NCBI GenBank assembly: GCA_030549175.1
Contig: JAUKUA010000006.1
Location: 2,604,001 to 2,668,000 of the forward strand
From: Lasiosphaeris hirsuta
Lineage: Eukaryota > Ascomycota > Sordariomycetes > Sordariales > Lasiosphaeriaceae
Length of the DNA stretch: 64,000 nucleotides
Direction: 5' to 3'
Shown here: positions 47,421 to 59,297 of the stretch, piece after piece
How the letters are laid out: every line of letters starts with the position of its first letter
How positions within the stretch are numbered: the stretch's first letter is position 1
Notes under the pieces: model-generated
What the model was told of the DNA's origin: nothing
The model's database searches: none
Seen by the model: the letters and a program-made list of their open reading frames with translations, nothing else
Translations under genes and position numbers: made by a program

Positions 47421-49855
47421 TGTTGCGATTTGACTGTTATGATCTGGTTTTGTCGCGATGACAGGCTGGCAAATCGGAAGGGACGGAGTGTCAAGATAAA
47501 TTAATTGCCAATGAAACGGGAATGGAATTCCTCAAGCTACCCCCTACCTTAAGGTAGGTGGAAGAAATTGAGGAGCGGTGGATAATATGAAGAAAGCATC
47601 TTCGACTTCAGTTTATTCACATGGAAAGCAGAAGGCAGCTTCGCCTTGCCTCCAGCACGAGGACTTGAAATGCCATAACATGGAAGGAGCGTTTGCCTGC
47701 AGAACTTTCCTTCGTTGGGTATCTGTGGGTCACCCATTTTTCAGATCCTCAGTTCGAGAAATCTTGCCACTGCCTTCTCTTTCCCTACTCCTCCTCAGCA
47801 CTTTCCAGACACCGGATTGCGGGCAGGCCAAGGCTTCCTTCCCGCCCAAGATCTCGTCAGCAAACTGCATTTTAGCTGCTCAGTGGTCGGTTACTACCAA
47901 GAGTTGACTGCCACCGCAGATACTCACAACTGCCCTCATCATCCCAAATATAGAAATCACAGTAGTACCACGAGACGCCAAGCCCAACCTGCCTCTGTGG
48001 TTCCTTCCGACATCGCCTATCGGAATGTTCCTACATGACGTGACGGTGCCAGCCCGCAGAACCCCGGCAAACTGGCCATGCTGTCATTCTAGAAGAAAGG
48101 GGGTCGCACAACAAAAGCTGGGGTAAGCTGAGCCGCACAGAGGAACAAAGACGGCCTCGATCCTACCATCCTTCTTGAATTGTGGGGGGAGAAATAGACG
48201 AGGCCATGTAAGAGCAATCAATTCTGATTCCCGGCTCTGCTGCAAGGCGTCTTCTTGCCACCAGCGCACATGACTCCCGCTGCGCTTGTATTGGAGACCT
48301 TTTCAACGTGTTCTCTTGGCCCGCGGGAGGGGAGCACTCTACTGTATTCCGACCTGCTGGTGCCGATCCGCACCCGGGTATTTAGCCCGGGCTGCCCGGG
48401 CTCCTCTGGGATTACGTCTGTTGCGAGGTGTTTCCCCTCTCCAATTGAAAGGTCCGTTCAATTGCTTACGGGTGTCGAACTTGTACACTGCAACGGCGTA
48501 ATGTCGAAATCGGCGCTGAATTGAAGGCATCAAAAGGTGGAACTATACGGTGATCCAGAAGTAGGAGAGGCAAGCTGTCGCGCAGTTTCGGACAACGTGA
48601 CCAACTTGCTGACGCCAACTCTTAGAACCAAACCTCTTGACATTCTTCAATACAGAGCTCGAGCAGCAGCCGGATCGAACATGCTCAACGTCAGCGCTGC
48701 GCTTGCCGGGGACGAAGATGAACTACTCAACGGCATTTGGATCAGCTTGCTGAGTGTAGAGGCCTTGATGGTTATCGGCGTTGCCCTGCGCGGTCTGGTC
48801 ATCGCGGTAGTTCCAAGGTTGAAGCAGCAGACTCGCCCAAACACACCTGCGGTCGGGTAGAGACGTTGTAGTATGCTGCCGGTTGATCGATGGTGTCGAG
48901 TCCTTGTACATTCTTGCATCTGGGTTTCTGTTGACTTTGGCGCATTCTTCATGGACGGAGTCTTGAGTTTAGCATCTTAGAGACATAAAAAAGCGCAAGT
49001 TGTCACGTCGGAGGTTGACCAACCCTTGCATTGGGCATGCAATATTTTCATCTTCGCCGTTGACCTTGGCTTCATGGCTTACAAACAAATCAGCTCAGGT
49101 CAGAGGTCTTCGGAACCCGAGCCAAGGCGCCATGGCCAGCTCACCAGATCCGTAAGCACTTGGCTCGAGAAAATGAGTCGCGCCTTCAGGGGGTGGCTCA
49201 GACGTTGGTACCTGTCAGCCTCAGAACTCAATTGCAGATCCTGCAGCTTTCACTCCCCGCATTGCGTTCATCACACTACTACAAATGTGGTTGGGAAAGC
49301 TGTGCGGGACGGCCGTTTACGTGTAAACGACTGATGACTTCGAACCGACACAGGAATAACGACAACCCTGTTGTATTACTATTAGCCTTAGTAATACCAG
49401 CCTTGATCCTGTCTCCCAGTGATTCATGAGGACCATCCACTCTTCGTCATCTCTGCCTGGTTCTTCTCCCGCCATTGCCATTCAGCCCATTCCTCACATG
49501 GGCTTCATCACCCTGCCCTTGACACCAAACAAGCCAGGAAACCCGATTCCGCATTCCCAGAATACATGCCCGGAATGCCCATTCTACATAAACTCCATAT
49601 TCTCGCGTGTCCCGTTTGCCTAGGCTCAACTATCCCGACAGCAGCCCACTACGTAGTTTCGAGGTAAAACCAACACTCTCCAGTTTAGGGTATACAATAT
49701 TTACAAAAAGGAAACAGCACGCGCGCTCCCCGCGGGGAGGGTGATGTATATGCCAGAAAAAAACACAGAATAAACCACCGAGATATCAGAGATGATGCCT
49801 TTTAGAGGGTGAGTTCAGATTGTATCGTACATCTGGCAGAACGATTCCCCACGGA
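47421..49855. other. 2.4-kb intergenic region; possible gene remnants
   Basis: A frame at 48537..48860 contains a hydrophobic stretch (GIWISLLSVEALMVIGVALR) but has no ATG start and no family match. A short frame near 49026 has IFIFAVDLGFMAYKQISSGQ. These may be membrane-protein remnants or chance. Nothing firm is supported. Confidence 0.3.
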
Positions 49856-52285
49856 CTAATCGTCGTAGCCGGCTCCACGCTGCCAAGGACTATTACAATA
49901 TTAGTGCTATTTAGTGCGCTGAAGATTTCGCCGGACTTACGCTGCCCCGTTCGGGCTCCTGTATCCTACAGCCGCACTGATATTATGCTGTGAATTGTGG
50001 TGACCGTGGATCGAGTGTTGCCCTTGTGACGAGTTTGACGAAGACTCATTGAGCGGGGTCCCACTCCTTTGCCCGTGAAGTGATGATCTGAAATGGCTGC
50101 TTGACTGGTTCCTTAGGTACTGTCCCGGCTCGGCATTATCATGATACTGTGGGTACGAAGGATCGGCGTTGACTTGGCGCATCGAGTTCCTGGCCGAACT
50201 GATGGAAGCGCGGCGCATCGCGACGTTGGCGGCACTTGACGCGGCCGACTCGTTGTCATCTTCCAAATCCAAGACAGGCTTGAATCCCCTACCACTGCTA
50301 CGGGCTGTGACAGCAAGCGCGTCGAGCTCGTTGGTGTGCAGTTGCGTCTGGGACTTCATGAATGATGTGCGGTCGTCATTCATGAACTGATATCGAGTAT
50401 CGGGATTGTTGTGGAACAGGATAATCGTCGTTGTGATGATCAGCATCAAGAGGAGGATGAGCGAAAAGGCGGCATTAGCAATCCAAAATATCACACCCAC
50501 CACTCCGATAACCAAGGGTGGGAGACCGAACACGTCCGTGAAGATGAGTAAGAATATGGCGTTGAGGAAATTCATGACGCAGATGGCGATGTTGAACGAG
50601 TTGGTGCTTTTATCCATCCATGGGCGTATGACGCTGGCAGTGATCAGCGCTGCAGCTTCGAGCACGATGAAGGCGACGGCCTGGACGACTCCGGCGGATT
50701 GGGCGAAGGCGATAAACATGCTCTTGATCAGTATGTATATAAGAAGGGGACCGATGAAGTAGTATGCAGAGGCGCGGAACTGCACATATAAGAAACCCCA
50801 TTTGTTCAACGCCTGCGGGTCAGAGAACAGAATGTAGGCGGGATTCTTGTGCAATGCAAGCGAGCGGCGGGCCATACGAAAAACCTTGAACGCGGCCCAA
50901 CCCAAAGTAATAACCATTCCGAAAAAGAAAAAGACAGCCAAGACCATGGCAGCCGGCGAGTCGTTTTGTGTGAATTCCCACAGACAGAGGATTGCCATTT
51001 GCGGGAGGCCGATGAGGACCAATCTGAACAAGATACCTGCACAATGTCAGTTACAGCTGCGTGGCGGAAGTGCCACCCACAACGTAGGCATACCCTTGAG
51101 GACCGTCAGCCACCCTTTTCGGAAATCAGCGAACGCTTCGCCCTTGATAAAGCCAGTTCTAGCCCCCAATTCGCAGAAGCCCTTGGATAGTAGCACTAGG
51201 ATGGCTGTGACGAGGACAAAGATATACCAAAACACAAGTCCAGTCAAGAACAAGTTGGTTGTTTCGATCATTGCGCGAAATGCTACTCTCTGGATGCCGT
51301 AAACAATATAGCTGCCGAAGTCGGTTTGGATATTGGCCCGTTTTGCGAGGCTGACCGCATGAATATGCGATCTCTGGGTCAACATGGCAGTCGAGCGCTG
51401 AATGAGCTGGCCAAGCTTTGATTCGATCATAGGCATGGCACGCTTCTCGACCTGGACAGAGACGGTATGCAAAGAGTCGAATATGGTAGATGCCGTGCCA
51501 CCTGTCGAGCGCTGATACCATGTCAAAATAGTCTGGATGAAGTCGACCTTGATGATACCCATGCTCCACGCAAAGTCCTGGGTCCACGACTGTACGACAG
51601 GCGGGAGGGGCACACCGCAAAGTCCGACCATGGCTTGGGCCTGAAAGTAGCCGAAAAGCGACAGAGTATTGGCCGCGATATGAGAGGCAGCGTTGATGTA
51701 GCCCAGCCCCGAGACGATGGCGGATGCCATCAGAGCCAAACCTACGATAGCGGCGGTGCCCCATTTCACGCCAATAAGATCAACCGTCTTCCCGTTTGAG
51801 ATGTTGGCTTCCACACATGCGACACTGTGGCCGGCCTGGTCACCACTTGTCATGTTGACAAAGACCTTGACAGTTGCATCCAGATCGGGGAACGTGTAGG
51901 CGATGCCTGGAATCTGCCGAACAGCGTCGGGACCAACGGGTAGGTTGAAGGGGTTGCTCATGTCGCCCGAGGTCATGGGGCACAGGCCCGGCAAGTTGGC
52001 ATTGCATGGGTCGACGGTGGTACGAATTATTTGGTAACCATACGCCAGGATTGTGATATCAAAAATAACCTTGCCCTCAATTGACGAGGTAGCAATCATG
52101 TTGATCGACACGGTGTTGTTGTTCGGTGTGAAGACGACGTCGAAAAGACTGGCCGTGAACAGAGAGCTGGCCTGGCACGCGGCCAGGGAGCTCGATCGCA
52201 ATGCATCCTCGGCGTTGGCGGCGGGGAGAATGAAGGCGACGAGGGCTGAGAGTAGCAGGAGTGGTGTTTGTGTCGAGAGGCGCAT
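49856..52285 (-). CDS. Flc/TRP-family membrane protein (ML-like plus TRP domain)
   Basis: There are three exons on the minus strand (51094..52285, 49941..51036, 49856..49889; introns 51037..51093 and 49890..49940), giving 773 residues. The ATG at 52285 opens a signal peptide (MRLSTQTPLLLLSALVAF, cut after about residue 25). Residues 26-200 form the lumenal ML-like (TRP_N) domain with Cys pairs (AACQAS, DPCNANLPGLC, VACVEA). About eight to nine membrane segments follow (for example WGTAAIVGLALMASAIVSGL; LVLIGLPQMAILCLWEFTQ; IIFWIANAAFSLILLLMLII). The cytosolic tail is Ser/Gln/His-rich and ends QRGAGYDD. Family members include yeast Flc proteins and fission yeast Pkd2, implicated in FAD transport, calcium homeostasis and cell-wall integrity. 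Confidence 0.9.
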
Positions 52286-54604
52286 CGTGACTCGGGGGGT
52301 GGCCGGCGGCCGTGTGGTCGATCTTTCACGTGGGCGTCGACGGCGTCGCCCTGTGCTGCTGTGTCTTGGTAGAATTGCGGGTTTGGCTGAAGAAGTCTGA
52401 TTCCCGTTCACATTCTCGGACTCGCTTCCCTGTCAACACGACTCGCGGGTTCGTTTCGCAGGTCCGCTTCGCAGGGCTGGGACCTCGGGTAGGTCGGTGT
52501 TGGAAGTTGGAAAACTTGGAAGCGCCCGGCTGCGATCCAGACAAAGCGGCAAAACAATAGCGAGCGAAACTGGGCGGTCGTCTACACACAACCCATTTGA
52601 AACAGATAGTCAAGACTCGAATGACGACGCGAAAGGGTTTGAGGTGCGAGAGGCGAAGCGTGGGAACGACTGAAGTTGGTTCGAGGAGCAGACGACAGCC
52701 CTCCTCAGTGGGGAAGGAAGGGAGAGATGGAGGATGAACAATGCAGCGCCGCAATACAGCAGCAGCACAGCACTAGTGGGCGTCGTTCGTGTTTGCGACA
52801 GGGGTTAGGAGGGGGCAGGGGGGCTGGAATGCCCGGGTAGGGGTGCGAGAGTCGAGGATCGCGGGGTGACAACGAGTCTGCGAGTCTGACGACACTCGCT
52901 TTCGTGCATTCTCGCCCACTCACGGGCCTTGTTTTGACGGATGCTGGCTGCGGGCGACACGAGCTGACGGAGCCTCCAGTGTCTTGCGTGCCCGCTCCAC
53001 AGCAACTGGGCTGGTTTGGCTCGTCTGGCCTGTCTGGGTGGCCTGTCTTGGTCAGGCGGGCTTGGCTGGGTCTTGGTAACGCCTGGTTACGAGGCCGGCC
53101 TTGGCTCCTTGCTTTTCTCCCACGGCCTCAGGTGCTTGGGATGTGGCTGTGTCGGAGAAAAGCACAAAATACTGGCGCTAAGAGCCGAGTCGGGTATAGC
53201 GCTGCCTTCTCCAAGACAGGGGTCTGTGAGGTCAAAACACCCACCTTAGCGAGACACGGGGGAGGATGCGGTTGGCCCAATAGACATCTGGCCGCCCAGC
53301 ATTGCGCTTCTTTGGGTAAAAAGCGACTTGGCTTAAAAATCGACAGATTCTTGCTCTTGAGACTTCAACTCAGCCGCCACGGAAGAACTTGGAGAGTTGT
53401 TGATGATGATTACAACCTATACCTAATTATTTCTTATCATAGCGAATGTATTATTTGTGTCAATGGACGAAGAAATCAAATCCCGCTTTGGGCTTCAAAA
53501 GCTGGGATGAATAGCAAATAGCAGTCAGACTTACAGTCCGAGCCCTGTTGTGTGATAAAAGGCTAAGCACGCGGGAACTAGTCTAGAGCGACATTGATAT
53601 TCGCAATTCACCATGGCCCTTTCCTCCTTACCAGTTGCACTTCGTTCGGTCATCCGCAGCTGGAAGGCTATGACGTAGCGATATCATCTCCCCGACGGCT
53701 GGGCTCTTGGCTGTCACTGGAGGTGGGAGCCGCCTGATAGTTGTGGACATGGAGGCATCCTGGAAACAAAGGCATTTTCCCTAGAAAGGATGGCGCTTCT
53801 CTTTCGCCGTTGGGTTGAATCGAAAACGGTTGTAAAGCTGGTGGTTGATTGATGTATTTATTGTGCAGGGTTTTGCCCCAAAGGGGCAATCGCACAGCAG
53901 GGCTCTCTAGGTCCCCGCAAACGCAAAGGTCAGAAATGTTGAACTTGGTATAGCCCGCAATTGGGACACAAGCGTCGAACCACATGAATCGGCGCCTTCG
54001 TGACACAGTTGGCTGCACGGCTGGTTTCGAGGAAGAGGGTTAGGGTTTGGCCATGCGGGTGCACGCCTCGCTTATCTTATCGCAAATTGAGGGTTTCTCC
54101 AGAGCGCGACAGCGAGAGCGTAGTGATTGCAACCCCCCACTCGACAACCACACCCATCTGCAACTTGGCTCTCCTCAGCATCACACTTCTTTCAATCCCT
54201 CAACACCCACCACCTCTCGCTGTCTTGTCTTGGGACAAATGCAACACGTCGATCTTTGACGAAGCAAAACGAATCCGGGGCTCCGTTGCCACAAAGACGA
54301 CAAAGCTGCGAGGAGAAGAAAATGCAATCCACCTAACTCCTACAACAACGACCCCTCTCCTTTAGCTCTGCCACTTCGCCGACAAAGCCATCGCCAACAC
54401 GGGCCTCTGGGCCAGCGCGCTATACAAAGGCTCCCGGCCAGCCTTGTTCCACAAAGCCTCACCTGCATATAGTGCGCAGCATCACGGTGCACCTTCTGGC
54501 TGGCGGCACCCATAGGGGAAACGGTGGCTAGGTTTAGATTGCTAGCTCGCTCGATAGCCGGTGTTGCAAAGACAGCAGCAACAGCTACGAGAATTCCCGT
54601 CAGA
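52286..54604. other. 2.3-kb intergenic region (divergent promoters); nothing recognised
   Basis: It separates the minus-strand Flc gene from the plus-strand RNase H1 gene and should hold both promoters. No convincing frame, RNA gene or repeat is seen. A direct run CTGGGCTGGTTTGGCTCGTCTGG-like region near 53005-53045 is only compositionally repetitive. Confidence 0.4.
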
Positions 54605-55748
54605 ATGCCTACAATTAAGAAGAGCATGCCCAAAATCGAGAAAACAGGCCCCCCCCCACGCGCACCACCTGTCTCCAAGAAGCGCAAGTTGGACCCCAAT
54701 GAGACAAAATACTACGCTGTGCGCGCAGGCTTCAAACCCGGCGTCTACACCAACTGGGCCATTTGCCAGCAGCAAATCTCGGGCTTCAAGGGCGCTCAGT
54801 GTTCGTCAACCTCTCCTTTTCTGCTCGGCCCATGCTATTCGATGCGTTGCTAACAAGAAGCTGCCGCAGTCAAGTCGTTCCTCTCCTACGAAGACGCCTC
54901 GGCATTCGCCGCCGGCCGAGACCCCCCCTCTGCCTCGAGTGACAAGCCCGACCGGTTTTACGGAGTCGCCGTCGGGCGAAAGCCCGGCGTGTACACAGAA
55001 TGGACCAAGGCGCAGGAGGCCATTGTTGGCTGGAAGGGCCCCAAGTACAAGAAGTTTGACACGCGGGCCGAAGCTGAGGCGTTTGTCCGCTCATTTGGCA
55101 AAGTAGGAGCGAGTGCCCCGGCCGATTCCGAGGGAGAAGCCGACGATGACGAAGAGCCGCCGGCAAAGAAAGCTAAGGCGGAGTCCACAAGCAAGGACGT
55201 GCCGCCCCAAGCCGGTCTCTCCAAGGGCGGTAACCGCCTAGTGATATACACGGATGGAGCCTCAAGCAACAATGGAAAAGCCAGCGCCAGAGCCGGTGTG
55301 GGCGTTTTCTTCGGGCCCGGGGACAAAAGGTATCGAACCTACGCCGGTATACAACCTACAGGACCGGATCGCTAACCCACGTCGCAGAAACATCTCGGAG
55401 CCGCTCGAGGGTGAGCCGCAGACTAACCAACGAGCCGAAATGGCAGCCATTCTCCGCGCTCTCCAAGTCGCCGACGAGAAACAGGAGGTCGAAATCTGCA
55501 GCGACAGTAGTTATTCGATTGACGCCCTGACTAAATGGTACCGCGGCTGGGAGAAAAACAATTGGGTTTCAACCGGCGGCAAACCGGTTATGAACCAGGA
55601 CTTGATAAGACCCGCTCTCAGCATTATCGAAAGCCGCAAGAGGAAGGGGACTCAGACGATCTTCACGAAAGTCGATGGCCACAAAGGCATTCCGGGCAAT
55701 GAAGCGGCAGACAGGCTGGCTGTAGCTGGGAGGTTGATGGAGATTTGA
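54605..55748 (+). CDS. rnh1: Ribonuclease H1 with two hybrid-binding domains
   Basis: There are three exons (54605..54800, 54870..55329, 55388..55748; introns 54801..54869 and 55330..55387), giving 338 residues. The first donor is GTTCGT, chosen because only it keeps frame; the alternative GTGTTC two bases upstream breaks it. Two N-terminal hybrid-binding (viroplasmin-like) domains are present: YYAVRAGFKPGVYTNW and FYGVAVGRKPGVYTEW. After an acidic linker with KKAKAE comes the RNase H fold. Its four catalytic acids are all present: Asp in IYTDGASSNN, Glu in NQRAEMAA, Asp in CSDSSYS and Asp in GNEAADRLA. It cleaves RNA in RNA-DNA hybrids. The frame is open upstream of the ATG but lacks another ATG, so a mitochondrial isoform is not supported. 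Confidence 0.93.
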
Positions 55749-56458
55749 TACCCACAATGGTCAATTATATTTTCGGCCGTCTCTTTTTGGCGCTTTTTCT
55801 AGCATTTTGTCATTGTGTTTCAGGGCCATGTCAGAAATTCGGCTTCTGAAGAGGGCGAGCAACAAGTATATAACGGGGATTTCCGCTCGCCTCTTGGACT
55901 TCGGAGTTTTTTCTTCGCGGGTGTAGGGCTGGGTCATCAGCGCTTGGTATGTACGTCTACTTGCTTGCTTGTCGAACGGCGAGGGATTTGGGGAGTATCG
56001 GCGCGTTAACGTGGCTTTGCTGGCACCCCTGATCCAGGACAATGAACCTTGCATTCCCTCTTCAAACCTTAGAGGTGGTTAGCAATAATGATGGAAAGAT
56101 GGCTTGGTCCCCGGTCGGCCTTCCAGGTGATTGCTGGACACGACCGGCCATCGCCTCCGTGATCTCAACCGCTCATCAACGATACGTCAGAAGAGTTGGC
56201 CCCCCGGCATGGCAACAGCGGTATATCAAGTCGGGCTCCCCAAGCTTGCCCGCCCGATTCAAGGTAGCTGAACTTGCATCCTCGATTGCGCACATCCAAG
56301 ACTTGCTCAACACATACACAAGTCATCCACTGCACAAGTTGAAGCCTCCAACATGCTGCTCCTCTCACGAGTCCAACAAGACACTCCGCGCCGCCTCTCT
56401 CCGTCGCGCAACCCTCTACCAGCCAGTCCGATGTCTCTCGGCCACCACCAGCCGGCCC
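55749..56458. other. Intergenic region / leader of the next gene
   Basis: The frame of the following gene is open back to 56042 and includes a presequence-like stretch (LRRATLYQPVRCLSATTSRP), but no convincing start or splice was found. Otherwise nothing is recognised. Confidence 0.4.
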
Positions 56459-56958
56459 ATGACCGCCATGGCCGACGGCACCCGGCCCGTCGATGACATC
56501 GACCTGGCCTGTGATTATCCGTCTGAGGTGCAGATGGGGTATACGACTCCGGCAGGCGCGCTGCACCACGAGCGGATTGACAAGGAGATGGGGTATCTGG
56601 ACCAAAGGGTTTTGTGCGTCCCCCCTCGTCCCATCATCCCGTGGTTAGCTGGCTAACATGATGGTGCAGATGCGCCTCGGTCATCGGCATCAGCATCGCC
56701 AGTCTGTACGGCGCCCTTGCCAACAGCTCCTACACCACCTCCTCGGAGCCCATCCATAAGTCCGAGGCGATCAAGAAGGCGGTCCCCGTCGTCAAGGAGA
56801 CGCATCGCACGATCACGACGACAAACCAAGCTTGCCACGCCTACCACGTCTACCACGGCCTCGTTGCACCGGGACCCGAACGTGCACTTGCCGGATCACA
56901 AGCCGACCGACAGCAAGATGGAGAGGTTCATTGGACGGGGCGGCTGAGTACCGTATGA
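56459..56958 (+). CDS. Small unrecognised protein, possibly mitochondrial, N-terminus uncertain
   Basis: There are two exons (56459..56613 and 56670..56958; intron 56614..56669 of 56 nt, GTGCGT, branch GCTAAC, phase 2). The frame joins KEMGYLDQRVL to CASVIGISIASLYGALANSS, a hydrophobic segment. The region before the chosen ATG reads like a mitochondrial presequence, so the true start may lie farther upstream (the in-frame ATG at 56099 is one option). After about residue 100 the frame becomes less protein-like, while the overlapping frame ends LPDHKPTDSKMERFIGRGG. An extra splice near 56820 is therefore possible. No family is recognised. Confidence 0.5.
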
Positions 56959-57154
56959 CGTGGGAGGACCGATGGCAAGATAGGTAGGCATGATATAAAA
57001 AGATTGTATCGGCAGGAAGTTCAGGGGTAAAACGCACGTAAGAAAAGAATGATCATGATAGGTATTACCGCAATCTGATGTCAAGGATACGACGTTGGCG
57101 GCATAGCTGTCTTTGACAAGTGTGATACATAAATCATCAGCGTGGAGGTAGGTT

Positions 57155-58411
57155 CTACATGACAATGCACGGGCCGGGGTCCTTCTCGTCCCTCAACCGT
57201 TGGATCTCGGCGTCGGCATATTGCTGCTTCAGGCGGGCCTCGAGCAGCTGTGCCTCGAGCTCCTTCTTGGCCTGCAGCGTGGCTAGGTTGGCCTTGCTCT
57301 CCATCATTACCCTCTGGTGTTCCAGGTCGCGCTGGTACGCCTGTTCGCGCTCCTTCTGCACCTCGCTGATGCGCTGCTGCCGGAGCTCCTCGATGTTGAC
57401 CTCGAGCCGTTGCCGGTCCTCCTGTGCCTTGTTCATTTTGGCCGCCAGCTCGGCCCGGATCGCCTTAATCTCCTGCTGCGACTCGTAGTCCTTCTTGCGG
57501 ATGGCCTCCTGCATCTCCTGCTTGAGCCACGTCATCTCCTCTTTGTGTTTCTTGGTCAGCCTCTCGATGTCAGCCTCCACCTCCTGACCGGCCGATGTCT
57601 CACCCAGGGCCTTGCCACTCGCCATCTCCTCCTGAATCTTGAGAGTGATGCGCTTCTGCTTGGAGAGGATGTACTCGATGATCTTGGTAGCCGACTCGAC
57701 CCCGTTGTCCTGGCGCAGGACCTGGGAGCCCTTGCTAATCAGCCGGCCCCAGAACTCGGGCTTGTTGATGAGCTCCTGCTCGCGCTGCTCGGCCTGGTCC
57801 CGGGGCACCATGCTCCACATGGTCGTGGCCAGGACGACGCACGAGAGCCCGTTCTCCCCGCACAGTTGCTTGAACATGCGCAGGTTCTTCATGCTGGACC
57901 CGCCCACCCGGTTGTCCTGGATGCGGTGCAGATACACGATGCCGGCCAGCTGGATGTTGGCCTGGAACGACTGGTTGAGCCAGTCGGCCACCTCGCGGAG
58001 GACATCTGTGTCGGAGCGATATGTGTCGTCGAAGCCGGGCGTGTCGATGAGGAAGATATCTCGGTTTCCAACGCGCGCGGGGTGAATGCTAACATTGGAA
58101 GTGCCTTGGACCGTGTTTGTTAGTCCCTCCCCCCCCTTTTTTGACTGAGAACTACTACATGGCGAGCTTACACGACTCGAGACCGTCCCCGGCCTTTGCC
58201 GTCTTGGAAAAGTGTGCAATAAAGGTGCTCTTCCCCACTCCTGTTACCCCCATGACTGCGATGACGATATCATCAGGGCTACCCCGTCACATAGTAACGT
58301 TAGCAATCAAAACCAAGATAGGCGAGGTTACGTTGAGTTGACATACCCGACATTGGGCATTGGCGAAGCATCTAGGCCGTCGCCGGCGGCGTTTTCGGTT
58401 GGGCCGGCCAT
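57155..58411 (-). CDS. AIG1-like GTPase with C-terminal coiled coil (373 aa)
   Basis: There are three exons on the minus strand (58347..58411, 58172..58278, 57155..58104; introns 68 and 67 nt, phases 2 and 1). The G domain (residues about 23-220) has P-loop MGVTGVGKST, G3 FLIDTPGFDDT, and the AIG1-type segment LAGIVYLHRIQDNRVGG followed by VVLATTMWS in the G4 region. The rest is an uninterrupted Glu/Gln/Lys/Arg coiled coil ending RDEKDPGPCIVM. The CIVM end is a possible CaaX-type prenylation signal. AIG1/GIMAP GTPases assemble on membranes as nucleotide-dependent oligomers in plants and animals; fungal members are largely unstudied. It is divergent from its paralogue at 59298. Confidence 0.88.
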
Positions 58412-59297
58412 GGTTGCTGCTTTATGCCGGGCTTGAAGATCAGACGAGCTTCTGAGAACCATGAGGAGGCTTGACAATCAATTATGAGAATGTTGGAGCA
58501 GGTCGTGTTATCCCGGCTGAAAGATGTAAGCGTATCGCCAATATAAAGAGTCAAGTCTGGACTCGCTGCAGTGAGGCCAACCGCCACTGCCACTGGGACA
58601 ACTTATCCACAAGCTATGATTGAGTGGGTCATCATGTGCATATGGTGTCTCGTATGTGCTGGTTCATGAGAAACAGATCGTGGTTGAACGAGCACGGGGA
58701 GTACAACCGCCTCACTTTGTGAGGTCGCAGCACTATGGGGAAGGGTTGGAGCCATTGGGTCTCGATCGTCCTTGTTGTCCAATCACCTCGGCGCAGGCCA
58801 GGACTCAAACCCGCCTTCAACATAGCGAGGGCCACCACGTATCCCTGGTCAGGCTTGGCTCCCACATAACGGCCCAACGACGCCACTGCTAGAGAAAAGG
58901 CAACCGAGCTTCATTCGCTCGGATTGACCCTCATCTATCACTTTCCTAGGTGACTTGGTGGGTGCGTCTTTTATGCACCGCCGCCTTACGGTTCATGTCT
59001 AGGCAACTCTGACATGCCAAAAGCAGAGCGCCGCGTTTGCCGCACTAACAGTGGACGGCGATGACCCACGGTGCAAGCCAGTCCGGATCGAGGCTGGGCA
59101 TCCATGGGGAACAAGAGACCCCGGCATCGATGTGACTTGGACCCCTTTCGTGTCTCCTTGCCGAATTGCAGCAGGGCAGCTAAAGCACTTCATAAGCCCC
59201 CTTATCCATAATCTAGCAGTCGTTCGAGCCGTTAATCCCTTTCGTCATATCTTTCGCATCCGCCTAAACCATTCTGCAGCGACCTTGGCTCGAAAAT
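58412..59297. promoter_or_regulatory. Bidirectional promoter of the AIG1-like GTPase pair (886 bp)
   Basis: It separates the start codons of two divergent paralogues. No specific operator motif was recognised, and no gene is seen inside. Confidence 0.5.

Noticed and set aside
48537..48860. Possible membrane-protein exon
   Set aside because: No ATG, no splice context and no family motif; only one hydrophobic stretch.
58790..58820. Second T-loop look-alike (GGGTTTGAGTCC on the minus strand)
   Set aside because: It lacks the TTC core and no cloverleaf can be drawn around it.
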